In this document: in pieces, positions 37,140 through 43,968 of the stretch
Layout of the letters: the number at the start of each line of letters is the position of its first letter
Position numbering within the stretch: position 1 is the stretch's first letter
Virus record (IMG/VR): IMGVR_UViG_3300008108_000124
Location: 1-64,000 of that record
Reading direction: 5' to 3' (one strand)
Source: a virus
DNA: 64,000 bases
Notes under the pieces: generated by a model
What the model saw: only the letters and a program-made list of their open reading frames with translations
The model's database searches: none
What the model was told of the DNA's origin: nothing
Translations under genes and position numbers: made by a program

Positions 37140-37376
37140 ATGAATTTTACAATTTATTCTAAAGAGGGATGCCCTTACTGCGAAAAGATTAAAAAAGTTT
37201 TCGAGTTGACAAATTTGAGATTTATAGTGTATACTTTAGATACTCATTTTACGAAAGAAGAATTTTATTCTGAATTTGGTAATAATTCAACTTTTCCACA
37301 AGTTATTTGTGATGATAAAAAGTTGGGAGGATGTACAGATACGGTCAAGTATCTTAAAGAAAATAATATTGTTTAA
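37140..37376 (+). CDS. Glutaredoxin (78 aa)
   Basis: The 78-residue protein has the CPYC redox site at residues 11-14 (SKEGCPYCEKIKKVFE), TFPQV with the cis-Pro near residue 58, and GGCTDTVKYLKE for glutathione binding. It would reduce disulfides with glutathione, for example in phage ribonucleotide reductase. Glutaredoxin/nrdC-type genes are standard in T4-like cyanophages. It follows the last glycosyltransferase by 4 bases but belongs by function to the core genome. Confidence 0.9.
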   Translation: MNFTIYSKEGCPYCEKIKKVFELTNLRFIVYTLDTHFTKEEFYSEFGNNSTFPQVICDDKKLGGCTDTVKYLKENNIV

Positions 37377-37383
37377 TGAGCAG

Positions 37384-37391
37384 CATAAATA
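37384..37391 (+). promoter_or_regulatory. Late-type box CATAAATA after glutaredoxin
   Basis: CATAAATA sits just after the glutaredoxin stop. The following 170 bases up to the ATG at 37569 hold no gene I trust: a 68-codon reading frame from 37376 has no plausible protein features and a 25-codon one starts at 37431. The box may drive the small membrane protein gene at 37569. Confidence 0.35.
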
Positions 37392-37568
37392 AAAGTAATC
37401 ACGTTAATCGTGGTGTTGAAATTTTTCTTAATGGAGGAAAAAAAAGGCAACCTAAAAATTTTCACATTATTTATGAAAAACTGGTCATCTTTCTTCAAAG
37501 GGAAGTAACCATTTATTTTGAATTTTCCTTAACGTTTAGGAAAAAAAGTTATTCTCCAGGAGAAAAAA

Positions 37569-37793
37569 ATGTTAGCAACTAGTTTAGTTTTTGGCTCAAT
37601 ATTAGTTTTTCTTTTTTTTATAGTAGGAATAATGGGAGGTTGGGTTGCTAGAGAATACATGATGAACTATCAGGAAGGTCCTCAGCTACATCCTGAATTT
37701 TTTGATACAAATGGGAATGTTATTCCTGACGAAGTAATTGCATTTAGGTTTGAAAACGATTATGACTACGACGACAGCGAAGACGAAGACTAA
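37569..37793 (+). CDS. Small membrane protein with acidic tail, cyanophage-conserved (74 aa)
   Basis: A single N-terminal membrane helix (TSLVFGSILVFLFFIVGIMG) is followed by GWVAREYMMNYQE and a C-terminus rich in Asp, Glu and Tyr (NDYDYDDSEDED). An aggag site lies 8 bases before the ATG. I recall a similar protein at this place in other T4-like cyanophages, without a known function. The tail would face the cytoplasm if the helix is an uncleaved anchor. Its end overlaps the following gene by 32 bases. Confidence 0.6.
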   Translation: MLATSLVFGSILVFLFFIVGIMGGWVAREYMMNYQEGPQLHPEFFDTNGNVIPDEVIAFRFENDYDYDDSEDED

Positions 37794-38343
37794 AAAAACT
37801 GAATCTCCTATTGAAGATTTACCAACAAATCCATTTACTTTTGAAGTTTTGGCAGTGGTATCTAAACAAAGGACAAATGCCAGAAAAATTGAGGCATTGA
37901 AAAAGTTTGAGCATCCATCATTAAAATCCCTTTTTATTTGGAATTTTGATGAATCTGTAATTTCGATGCTTCCCGAAGGTGAAGTTCCCTATGCCAGCGT
38001 AGGTGAACAAAATTCTTTCAGTGGAACCATAAGTGGAAAAATTAGTGATGCTGTAAATAAGATGACAGAATTAAATTCTTCTTCTTTAGGAGCATCTGAT
38101 CAGGGAAAGTCTTCTATTAGAAAAGAATATCAAAGATTTTATAACTTTGTAAAGGGTGGTAATGATGGATTGAGTTCTCTTCGTAGAGAAACAATGTTTA
38201 TTAATGTTCTTCAAGGACTTCATCCACTTGAAGCCGAAATTCTTTGCCTTGTTAAGGATAAGAATCTGCAATCAAAATATAAAATTACAAAAGATCTTGT
38301 GAGTAGTGCTTATCCTGATATTAACTGGGGTAATAGAAGTTAA
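37762..38343 (+). CDS. DUF6433-like conserved cyanophage protein (193 aa)
   Basis: The start is taken at ATG 37762 rather than the in-frame TTG 37738. The product has FTFEVLAVVSKQRTNARKIE, then LKSLFIWNFDESVISMLPEG and a C-terminal LQGLHPLEAEILCLVKDKNL. This matches a protein family found in T4-like cyanophages and related myoviruses (DUF6433 as I remember it). No catalytic motif is evident. The N-terminus is Thr/Lys-rich. It lies between conserved small genes that precede the terminator at 38751. Confidence 0.6.
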   Translation: MTTTTAKTKTKKTESPIEDLPTNPFTFEVLAVVSKQRTNARKIEALKKFEHPSLKSLFIWNFDESVISMLPEGEVPYASVGEQNSFSGTISGKISDAVNKMTELNSSSLGASDQGKSSIRKEYQRFYNFVKGGNDGLSSLRRETMFINVLQGLHPLEAEILCLVKDKNLQSKYKITKDLVSSAYPDINWGNRS

Positions 38344-38395
38344 TTGATTATTATTGGAGAATGTAATTTTGGAAAATAAATTAATAAAAGAAAAG

Positions 38396-38743
38396 ATGCC
38401 AATGGAAAATGAAAAGGCGTCCGATAGAGAAAAAAGTTTAGAAACTTGGTCACCACAAGAAAAAGAAACTTTTAAATCTCGTTATGGATGCGAGATTTTA
38501 AAACAAAATTGTACTTTAGAAGAGGCAAAGGACATCCAAGTTCCCAATGACGCTTATATTGTAACTTATTTTTATAATGATAAAGTTTGCTATGATTTAA
38601 CTAGAGCATCGAAGAGAGTTAATATTTTTGATATGTACTATGATAATCTTGGACTAGTAATTAGGAGTATTGATTTTGGTTACGGAAGAATAAACCCTAG
38701 GATTTGGGGAATTCAGGCACCTAAAACTAAAAAGAGAAAGTGA
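38396..38743 (+). CDS. Conserved cyanophage hypothetical protein (115 aa)
   Basis: I do not recognise a function. The C-terminal half has VCYDLTRASKRVNIFDMYYD and FGYGRINPRIWGIQAP, a pattern I associate with a small conserved T4-like cyanophage protein. The N-terminus is charged (MENEKASDREKSLETWSP). The ATG at 38396 is used; TTG codons at 38369 (behind GGAG at 38356-38359) and 38354 are in frame, so the true start may be earlier. It is the last gene before a strong terminator. Confidence 0.55.
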   Translation: MPMENEKASDREKSLETWSPQEKETFKSRYGCEILKQNCTLEEAKDIQVPNDAYIVTYFYNDKVCYDLTRASKRVNIFDMYYDNLGLVIRSIDFGYGRINPRIWGIQAPKTKKRK

Positions 38744-38750
38744 TTACCCA

Positions 38751-38778
38751 AATACCCGGAAAAATTTCCGGGTATTTT
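38751..38778 (+). terminator. Intrinsic terminator after the 38396 gene
   Basis: AATACCCGGAAA and TTTCCGGGTATT form a nearly perfect hairpin followed by a T run. It closes the transcript from the left and separates it from the riboswitch cassette that begins 50 bases downstream. Confidence 0.9.
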
Positions 38779-38825
38779 TTTGTCTCTTAAGGCTTTAAAA
38801 ATTGTAACATTTTATACAAAAAAAC

Positions 38826-38854
38826 TTGACTATATAAGATGAAAGGGATATAAT
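38826..38854 (+). promoter_or_regulatory. Consensus sigma-70 promoter of the riboswitch cassette
   Basis: TTGACT (38826-38831) and TATAAT (38849-38854) are separated by 17 bases. Transcription would start near 38861, immediately before the riboswitch P1 strand. It is among the best host-type promoters in the window, so the cassette is probably expressed early by host RNA polymerase. Confidence 0.85.
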
Positions 38855-38862
38855 ATATCTCT

Positions 38863-38964
38863 AACGTTCATCTGGAGTATCCAGACGGAAGTAAGCCGAC
38901 TCGGAACGGATCGTTCATTCTCTATTTGCGAATAGAGAACGCAAAAGCCGACTGAAGGAACGCT
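38863..38964 (+). promoter_or_regulatory. Glutamine riboswitch (Downstream-peptide/glnA aptamer class)
   Basis: CGTTC (38865-38869) pairs with GAACG (38958-38962) as P1. CTGG-AGTAT-CCAG (38872-38884) forms P2. The aptamer core ACGGAAGTAAG (38885-38895) and ACTGAAGGAACGC (38951-38963) follow the glnA/Downstream-peptide consensus. A variable stem with 9 pairs and a TGCG loop lies at 38918-38939. These RNAs bind L-glutamine and are known from cyanobacteria and cyanophage or marine metagenomes, typically upstream of short peptide genes, as here. The gene below has a strong AAGGAGG site. Confidence 0.85.
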
Positions 38965-38981
38965 CTTTAACCTAAACCATT

Positions 38982-38988
38982 AAGGAGG
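38982..38988 (+). promoter_or_regulatory. Strong Shine-Dalgarno AAGGAGG
   Basis: AAGGAGG at 38982-38988 lies 6 bases before ATG 38995. It is an almost full-length anti-16S match, unlike the weak sites elsewhere, and is the natural target of riboswitch control. Confidence 0.85.
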
Positions 38989-38994
38989 AACCTA

Positions 38995-39108
38995 ATGTCA
39001 CAAGTAGCAATGAAAAAACTTAATTTTCTGCAACTAATTAAAGAACAAAAACAAAAAGAAGAACGTCGTCATCAGGCACAATTAGCGCAACTAATCGGAG
39101 CAAAGTAA
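38995..39108 (+). CDS. Riboswitch-controlled basic 37-aa peptide
   Basis: The 37-residue product has an N-terminal MSQVAMKKLNFLQLI, a Lys/Glu/Gln-rich middle and EERRHQAQLAQLIGAK at the end. It is probably one amphipathic helix with net positive charge. Support for expression comes from the consensus promoter, riboswitch and strong Shine-Dalgarno upstream and the TAATG coupling to the next gene. In cyanobacteria glutamine riboswitches control small basic glutamine-synthetase inactivating factors (IF17), so a similar host-nitrogen role is a reasonable guess. No clear sequence similarity to IF7/IF17 is evident to me. Confidence 0.75.
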   Translation: MSQVAMKKLNFLQLIKEQKQKEERRHQAQLAQLIGAK

Positions 39109-39194
39109 TGGCACAGTTCATAGTCACAACGAGTGCCGGAATCGCTCTATTGACTATTCTTTTATCAATGTACATTCAGTGGCTTTATAAGTAA
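39108..39194 (+). CDS. 28-aa single-pass membrane peptide
   Basis: The ATG overlaps the TAA of the 37-aa gene (TAATG), so translation is coupled. The product is a single hydrophobic helix (SAGIALLTILLSMYIQWLYK) with a short polar start (MAQFIVTT). It resembles in build, not in sequence, the small single-helix subunits of photosystems and cytochrome complexes. A terminator follows directly. Together with the upstream peptide it forms a two-gene micro-operon. Confidence 0.7.
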   Translation: MAQFIVTTSAGIALLTILLSMYIQWLYK

Positions 39195-39199
39195 ATGAA

Positions 39200-39231
39200 C
39201 TTAGGGGGGATTGACTTCCCCCCTTTTTTTG
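39200..39231 (+). terminator. Intrinsic terminator of the micro-peptide operon
   Basis: GGGGGG (39204-39209) pairs with CCCCCC (39218-39223) around an 8-base loop and is followed by seven T. It is a textbook terminator that ends the riboswitch cassette. Confidence 0.9.
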
Positions 39232-39260
39232 TATAAAATATTAGTAACTTTATTTTGAGT

Positions 39261-39410
39261 ATGGACAAAGAAAAAATAAAATTAATTATCAGAAATATGG
39301 AATTGCTTTTAGACAGCTTAAAGGTAGAAGTTTTGTCCGATGATCCACCCCATAAGATTTCTGAAATAAAACCAGAAGATATGGATTATGATGAGGTTTT
39401 CTATGAATAA
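39261..39410 (+). CDS. Small acidic protein (49 aa)
   Basis: The ORF begins with a helix (MDKEKIKLIIRNMELLLDSL) and ends EDMDYDEVFYE. Its stop overlaps the ATG of the following oxygenase-like gene, which supports a real gene. I recall similar short acidic proteins in T4-like cyanophages, with no known function. No strong upstream promoter; TATAAA occurs at 39232-39237 just after the terminator. Confidence 0.55.
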   Translation: MDKEKIKLIIRNMELLLDSLKVEVLSDDPPHKISEIKPEDMDYDEVFYE

Positions 39411-39990
39411 TACATATCATAGATATCTCAATTTACCCTTTCAAATTGAACCTCCAAAAATGTTTGAAGAACATGGAGAAATTGTCAAACATCATATTTT
39501 AAATGAATTAAAGTATCCTGATATTGATAAGTTTTTTGGTCAATTTGGGTTAATTTGTGCTCGTAAAGAGTGTTTTTATACTCCTCCATATGGAAAAGTT
39601 CCAATTCATACCGATCATGGAACTTATACTAATCACGTTAAACTTAACGTAACTTGGGGTCCAGAAGAGGGTGTAATTCAATGGTGGAAATCAGACATTG
39701 TTGAAGAGAAAGTCATCGATGGTGGCATTAAAAATACTGATGCATATCATCACAATTTATGGGCAAAGGAAGAGGACTGTACACTTTTATATGAAGCAAA
39801 TACAAATGTTCCTAGTTTAGTGAATGTTGGTATTCTTCACGGTACTAATAATCCAACTCCATATCCAAGGTGGACATTATGCTTCGTTCCATGGAATCCA
39901 AGGAAATCATCAAGAGATAGAAATACATCTGGTATGGTTCATTGGAACGAAGGAATGCAAATTTTTAAAGATTATATTGTCAATGAATAA
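39403..39990 (+). CDS. 2OG-Fe(II) oxygenase-like protein, tandem copy A (195 aa)
   Basis: ATG 39403 is chosen: it follows gagg and overlaps the upstream stop, whereas ATG 39388 lies inside the previous gene. CFYTPPYGKVPIHTDHGTY gives the H-x-D iron site, and LVNVGILHGTNNPTPYPRWT the distal His and Arg. The fold type resembles aspartyl/asparaginyl hydroxylase and cyanophage 2OG oxygenases. A paralogue follows with an 8-base overlap. The substrate is unknown. Confidence 0.6.
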   Translation: MNNTYHRYLNLPFQIEPPKMFEEHGEIVKHHILNELKYPDIDKFFGQFGLICARKECFYTPPYGKVPIHTDHGTYTNHVKLNVTWGPEEGVIQWWKSDIVEEKVIDGGIKNTDAYHHNLWAKEEDCTLLYEANTNVPSLVNVGILHGTNNPTPYPRWTLCFVPWNPRKSSRDRNTSGMVHWNEGMQIFKDYIVNE

Positions 39991-40618
39991 ATTTCATAGG
40001 TATTTAAATATTCCAAATTATATTCCAAGAATAGATTTTTCACAGTGGAAAACTGATGGATTTCAATGGCATGAATTTCATAAAAATTTATCTTTGGATG
40101 ACCTTGGCAATCTTAAAATTGCCAGATTTCTAGATCGTTTAGGCATGAGTAGTGATTGGATAGAAGTATTCTACACTCCTCCAAATAGTTCTGGAATTAT
40201 TCACTCTGATAATGGTTTGGGTGATGACTGGGCAAAGATTATTTACCAATTCGGTGCCAAAGGAAGCACCATGAGATGGTGGACTTCTGAAAATTCTTTT
40301 CAATTGGTTCCAGGAATGGAGAACTATATTATGGAAAATATGGAAGAGGTAAAGGGAGTTCCCGGAAAAGATGTTTTGGGAGACGATATAGATTGTCATT
40401 ATAGTCAAAAGGTACTAATGTCTTTTGAAAAAGATGCTACAATGGTTTATGAAGCAGAAATTGGACAAGCAAGTTTAGCAAACACAGGTCCTCTTCATAG
40501 TTCCTATAATCCTACTAATGAGAAAAGATTTGTCGTTACGATAGGATTATTTGATAAATGTGGAAATAGGCTTCTTTGGGATGATGTTTTAACCAGAATG
40601 GATCAATACTTAAAATGA
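39983..40618 (+). CDS. 2OG-Fe(II) oxygenase-like protein, tandem copy B (211 aa)
   Basis: The start is ATG 39983 (MNKFHRYLNIP), parallel to copy A (MNNTYHRYLNLP); the reading frame extends further upstream only by chance. EVFYTPPNSSGIIHSDNG carries an H-x-D iron site, and ASLANTGPLHSSYNPTNEKRF the distal His and Arg. It shares the order of all motifs with copy A but is clearly diverged, so the pair arose by an old tandem duplication. Confidence 0.6.
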   Translation: MNKFHRYLNIPNYIPRIDFSQWKTDGFQWHEFHKNLSLDDLGNLKIARFLDRLGMSSDWIEVFYTPPNSSGIIHSDNGLGDDWAKIIYQFGAKGSTMRWWTSENSFQLVPGMENYIMENMEEVKGVPGKDVLGDDIDCHYSQKVLMSFEKDATMVYEAEIGQASLANTGPLHSSYNPTNEKRFVVTIGLFDKCGNRLLWDDVLTRMDQYLK

Positions 40619-40785
40619 GAACTACTAGAGCAAGACAACTTGTTAAATTGCTGAATAGATTGATTAAACAAGAACATCTATATTCAGATGAAAAATTAAA
40701 AGAGATGAAAGAACAATTGCGAGTTGTTAAGCAAGAACTCGCAGAACTAGAAGCAAAAACATCAAAAGGATTTGGAACAAAATGA
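40615..40785 (+). CDS. Small basic helical protein upstream of thyX (56 aa)
   Basis: The ATG overlaps the preceding TGA (ATGA) and its own TGA overlaps the thyX ATG. The product (MRTTRARQLVKLLNRLIKQE, then helical Lys/Glu repeats ending SKGFGTK) looks like a short coiled coil. I recall a similar protein next to thyX in other T4-like cyanophages. No known function. Confidence 0.65.
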   Translation: MRTTRARQLVKLLNRLIKQEHLYSDEKLKEMKEQLRVVKQELAELEAKTSKGFGTK

Positions 40786-41378
40786 CAGTAAAACTTATTA
40801 GCGTAACTCCGGATGCAGAAAAAACAATGGCATATGTTGCCAGAGTTTCTAATCCAAACAATCAAGAAAATGACAATTATTCTGGTCTTCTGAAGTATTG
40901 TATTAAACATAATCACTGGTCTGTGTTTGAGCAGGCTCACATGACTCTTGAAGTTGAGACTAACCGTGGTATAGCAGCTCAAATTTTGAGGCATAGATCT
41001 TTTACCTTTCAAGAGTTTTCGCAGCGTTATGCTGATGCCAACCTATTGGTAGAACATATTCCCATTCCTGAACTTCGCCGCCAAGATACGAAAAATCGTC
41101 AGAATTCGATTGATGACATTTCTGATTATGTAAAACTCAAATTGCAGGGTGAAATCTCCGAGCATTTCATTGCCGCCAATGCCCTCTACAAGCGCCTTCT
41201 AGAGGCAGGGGTATGGTACAATGATAATCCAGAATGGAAAAGAGATTGGTCACAAGGATCTGCTTCTCCTGGGGAGGTTGGTGAATGGAAAGACAAACTT
41301 ATCAGTAGAAATCCAGGATGGAACGACGTATTAGGTCGTGCTGCCAAAATGCCCGGTTCAAACATTAAAAAAATCTAA
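40782..41378 (+). CDS. thyX: FAD-dependent thymidylate synthase, chimeric/shortened C-terminus (198 aa)
   Basis: The N-terminal 145 residues are a normal ThyX: VSNPNNQENDNYSGLLKYC, HNHWSVFEQAHMTLEVET and the ThyX motif RHRSFTFQEFSQRY that binds dUMP and FAD. After LYKRLLEAGV the family would continue with a V-L-P-x-x-x-x-T-R block and an R-S-x-x-H-x-I/x-x-x-L-R block carrying the Arg, Asn and His that complete the active site. Here there are instead about 50 unrelated residues (WYNDNPEWKRDWSQG, GEVGEWKDKLISRNPGW, GSNIKKI). The 3' catalytic half is therefore missing or replaced. Either the enzyme is inactive or partners another product, or the gene was rebuilt by deletion. Confidence 0.75.
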   Translation: MTVKLISVTPDAEKTMAYVARVSNPNNQENDNYSGLLKYCIKHNHWSVFEQAHMTLEVETNRGIAAQILRHRSFTFQEFSQRYADANLLVEHIPIPELRRQDTKNRQNSIDDISDYVKLKLQGEISEHFIAANALYKRLLEAGVWYNDNPEWKRDWSQGSASPGEVGEWKDKLISRNPGWNDVLGRAAKMPGSNIKKI

Positions 41379-41379
41379 A

Positions 41380-42132
41380 ATGGCAAGAAGAAAAAGAGCA
41401 GAACAACCAATTGGTGTTGGTATTACCACTCGTCAAGCAAAGCGTAAAAAACCTTTAAGTGGTGAATATCTTGTAGATATTGACCCACTTACAGAGAATC
41501 AAAAGAAACTTTTTGATTCTTATGCCGCTCAAAAACATTTAGTTGCCTACGGGTGTGCCGGTACTGGCAAAACTTTTATCACACTTTATAATGCTCTTCG
41601 TGAAGTCTTAGATGAAAAAACACCTTTTGAAAAAATCTATCTTGTTAGGTCATTAGTTGCCACAAGAGAAATTGGATTTCTTCCCGGTTCTTATGATGAT
41701 AAGTCTGATATTTACCAGATTCCTTATAAGAATATGGTAAAGTATATGTTCCAACTTTCAAATGATGTTGAATTTGAGATGCTCTATGGAAATCTTAAGT
41801 CTCAAGAAACCATTAAGTTCTGGAGCACCTCATTCTTAAGAGGAACCACACTTGATAATTCTATTATTATTGTGGATGAGTTCCAAAATATGTCATATCA
41901 CGAACTAGATTCTATTATCACTCGTGTTGGTGAGAACTCAAAGATTATGTTCTGTGGAGATGCGTCTCAGAGTGACCTTCAGAAAACAAATGAGCGTAAT
42001 GGTATTGTTGATTTTATGACCGTATTGCGTAAAATGCCATCTTTTGATATAATTGAATTTGGTGTCGAAGATATTGTTCGATCTGGATTAGTTAAAGAAT
42101 ACATCATTGCAAAAATGGACGCGGGTTTTTAA
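41380..42132 (+). CDS. phoH: PhoH-like P-loop ATPase (250 aa)
   Basis: The start is ATG 41380 (MARRKRAEQP); an earlier in-frame start lies inside thyX. Walker A is GCAGTGKT at residues 58-65, Walker B is IIIVDEFQN at about 162-170, and sensor-type GENSKIMFCGDASQSDLQ follows. PhoH is an ATPase related to helicases and is near-universal in marine T4-like phages, where its role is still unclear. The basic N-terminus suggests nucleic-acid binding. Its TAA overlaps the exonuclease ATG by one base. Confidence 0.9.
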   Translation: MARRKRAEQPIGVGITTRQAKRKKPLSGEYLVDIDPLTENQKKLFDSYAAQKHLVAYGCAGTGKTFITLYNALREVLDEKTPFEKIYLVRSLVATREIGFLPGSYDDKSDIYQIPYKNMVKYMFQLSNDVEFEMLYGNLKSQETIKFWSTSFLRGTTLDNSIIIVDEFQNMSYHELDSIITRVGENSKIMFCGDASQSDLQKTNERNGIVDFMTVLRKMPSFDIIEFGVEDIVRSGLVKEYIIAKMDAGF

Positions 42133-42812
42133 TGTTTAATCATATTGATTTGAATCTCCCTCAACTTGAGAGAGAAACTATAGATGGTGTTCGATATTAT
42201 AAAGTTCCGGACGAGGAAGATCTTTTAAAGTTAGTTTCTATTACTTCAGTTACTAGTCATATTAATCGTGAAATTTTTATCAACTGGCGAAAAAAGGTTG
42301 GTGAGGCGGAAGCTGAGAAGATTACTAAGGCAGCTACTTCTCGTGGCACAGATATGCACTCTCTTGTGGAGAACTATCTTAAAAATCAAGATCTACCGCC
42401 AGTTACGCCGATTGCGGATTTTCTTTTTAAAATTGCGAAGAAAGATCTAAAGCGTATAAATAATATTCATGCGCTTGAAGGTTCTCTTTATAGCAAACAA
42501 CTAGGAATTGCTGGAACCGTAGATTGTATTGCCGAATTTGATGGCGAATTAGCAATAATCGATTTTAAGACTTCTAAAAAACCAAAACCAAGAGAATGGA
42601 TTGAACATTATTTTGTTCAGTGTATGGCATATGGTTGTATGTTATATGAATTAACTGGTATTTCAGTTAAAAAATTAGTAATTATTATGTCTTGTGAAAA
42701 TGGAGAAACCGTTATTTATGAAGAATATGAAAAATCAAAGTACATCAAACTCCTCACAGAGTATATTAGAAAATTTGTTAGAGATAAACTTGAACTCTAT
42801 GGAACCAAATAA
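42132..42812 (+). CDS. PD-(D/E)XK exonuclease, MGME1/RecB-like (226 aa)
   Basis: SRGTDMHSLVENYL (about residues 70-83) gives the G-x-x-x-H region, LEGSLYS the Glu, IAGTVDCIAEFDGELAIIDF the catalytic Asp131 and Asp144, and KTSKK Lys146. The distal HYFVQCMAYGCMLYE is the Q-x-x-x-Y motif of RecB/Cas4/MGME1 nucleases. In T4-like cyanophages a gene of this kind is usual next to phoH and probably acts on DNA ends in replication or recombination. Overlaps the gp33 gene by 14 bases. Confidence 0.8.
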   Translation: MFNHIDLNLPQLERETIDGVRYYKVPDEEDLLKLVSITSVTSHINREIFINWRKKVGEAEAEKITKAATSRGTDMHSLVENYLKNQDLPPVTPIADFLFKIAKKDLKRINNIHALEGSLYSKQLGIAGTVDCIAEFDGELAIIDFKTSKKPKPREWIEHYFVQCMAYGCMLYELTGISVKKLVIIMSCENGETVIYEEYEKSKYIKLLTEYIRKFVRDKLELYGTK

Positions 42813-43059
42813 AGAATTAGAGCAGGCAATCGAGAATAAGTTTCTTACACCCTCCAAGTTTGCCATAGAAATAGAAAAAATAGTTACGGAAGAAAACTGT
42901 AACTATATTGATGCCATTTGTCATTATTGTGAAATTAATGGTATTGATGTTGAGTCTATCACCAAACTAGTTTCTAAACCTCTTAAAGAAAGATTAAAGT
43001 ATGATGCGATTAATCTTAACTTTATGAAGAGAACCTCTAAAGCTAAATTGCCTATCTGA
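42799..43059 (+). CDS. gp33: gp33-like late transcription co-activator (86 aa)
   Basis: The start is ATG 42799 (MEPNKELEQAIENKF); earlier in-frame ATGs lie within the exonuclease gene. FAIEIEKIVTEENCNYIDAI followed by CHYCEINGID, LVSKPLKERLKYDAINLNFM aligns by eye with the T4 gp33 core (IIEKMVEEFGMSYLEA, then an EKI-x-x-EAI helix). gp33 bridges RNA polymerase and the sliding clamp at late promoters. The order gp33-gp59-gp32 is the T4 order, which supports the call. Shorter than T4 gp33 (112 aa). Confidence 0.7.
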   Translation: MEPNKELEQAIENKFLTPSKFAIEIEKIVTEENCNYIDAICHYCEINGIDVESITKLVSKPLKERLKYDAINLNFMKRTSKAKLPI

Positions 43060-43646
43060 TGTCACCCTTTGAAACTTATCAGGCATATTTGGGTATTAAG
43101 AACCACTTTTCTAATCCCAAATATGATTACTTTAAATATAAAAAGACAAGAGCAACACTCACATCATTTAATAAAAGAAAAGACAAATATTGGTTCGAGA
43201 AATCTTCAAGAAAGTATGATGACAAAGAAATAGTAGACTTCCTTGTATCAAACTTCGTGGCAGCAGACAATACGAGTAATTTATGGATTGGCGAAATTAT
43301 CAATTCTGGCGAAAGAAACTACCAAGAATGGATGAAAAGGCAGCAGAGTCTGACTTACTTATTCAAGGAGCAATCAACAGAATTGTTCTCTCGGACAAAA
43401 TTAGAGAATGTCTTCGACTGCTCGAAAGGTCATCCAATTCTTCTCAAAACATTTCTAAAAAGTGAATTGGCACCTGAAATAATGGTAATTTATGATACAA
43501 TATTCTCATATATTAGTGAGTTTGATAAAAAACTTCTGGACCCGGTGTGGGAAACCGTAAGTATGAAAATAAAGAAATATAAACCTTTTATACATATTGA
43601 TATATTCCAGTACAAAAAACTTTTACGGGACATTATAAATGAGTAG
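43059..43646 (+). CDS. gp59: gp59 DNA helicase loader (195 aa)
   Basis: PFETYQAYLGIKNHFSNPKYDYFKYKKTR-type N-terminus (residues 3-31), then RKDKYWFEKSSRKYDDKEI and FLVSNFVAADNTSNLWIGEI match T4 gp59 (YQKRRDKYFFQKLSEKY, FISNLVANQDAWIGDI). The C-terminal half, LAPEIMVIYDTIFSYISEFD and then VWETVSMKIKKYKPF, fits the T4 loader as well. gp59 loads the gp41 helicase on gp32-coated fork DNA. Slightly shorter than T4 (217 aa). ATG overlaps the gp33 stop (TGATG). Confidence 0.85.
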   Translation: MSPFETYQAYLGIKNHFSNPKYDYFKYKKTRATLTSFNKRKDKYWFEKSSRKYDDKEIVDFLVSNFVAADNTSNLWIGEIINSGERNYQEWMKRQQSLTYLFKEQSTELFSRTKLENVFDCSKGHPILLKTFLKSELAPEIMVIYDTIFSYISEFDKKLLDPVWETVSMKIKKYKPFIHIDIFQYKKLLRDIINE

Positions 43647-43968
43647 TTTTTTTGATTCTGATATTATTCAGGATGAACTAAAAGAAATTAATCAATTGCA
43701 AGAAGACATCTACGGAAGTATTTTGTCTTTTGGTTTGATGCCCCGTGAAGAGAAGCTGGAACATATTGATAAACTGAGTGAATTGCTCGAAAAGCAGCGT
43801 ATTATGTACACCAGACTTTCTCTTTCAAACGACCCACAAGCGGTTGAAATGAAAGAGAATTTGAGAAAGTCCGTTGCTCTGATGGGATTTCCCCCAGAGA
43901 CTGATATGAGCATTCTTTTCAGTAGTATGACAAAAACCATTGAGTCGCTCAAAAAGTATCTTGACTGA
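43639..43968 (+). CDS. DUF1825 family protein (109 aa)
   Basis: SSFFDSDIIQDELKEINQLQ resembles the start of cyanobacterial DUF1825 (F-F-D-S-E-I-V-Q-x-E). LPREEKLEHIDKLSELLEKQ-like and RIMYTRLSLSNDPQAVEMKE continue the family pattern, with a helical C-terminus (MTKTIESLKKYL). The function is unknown. DUF1825 is otherwise confined largely to cyanobacteria and their phages and so supports a cyanobacterial host. The -35 of the gp32 promoter lies inside its last codons. Confidence 0.75.
   Translation: MSSFFDSDIIQDELKEINQLQEDIYGSILSFGLMPREEKLEHIDKLSELLEKQRIMYTRLSLSNDPQAVEMKENLRKSVALMGFPPETDMSILFSSMTKTIESLKKYLD

Noticed and set aside
37376-37582. 68-codon ORF after glutaredoxin
   Set aside because: Its end overlaps the ribosome site and start of the next gene, the composition is not protein-like and no motif is recognisable. 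A late promoter box lies inside it.
39824-39982. N-terminal extension of the second tandem oxygenase
   Set aside because: The extension lies in the other copy's coding region, and homology to copy A starts at MNKFHRYL (39983).
40536-41012. 158-codon minus-strand ORF opposite thyX and the 56-aa gene
   Set aside because: The thyX motif and the tightly overlapping small genes on the plus strand explain the coding signal; the minus product has no recognisable features.
42694-42798. Earlier start of gp33
   Set aside because: It lies inside the exonuclease gene. Similarity to gp33 begins after ATG 42799.
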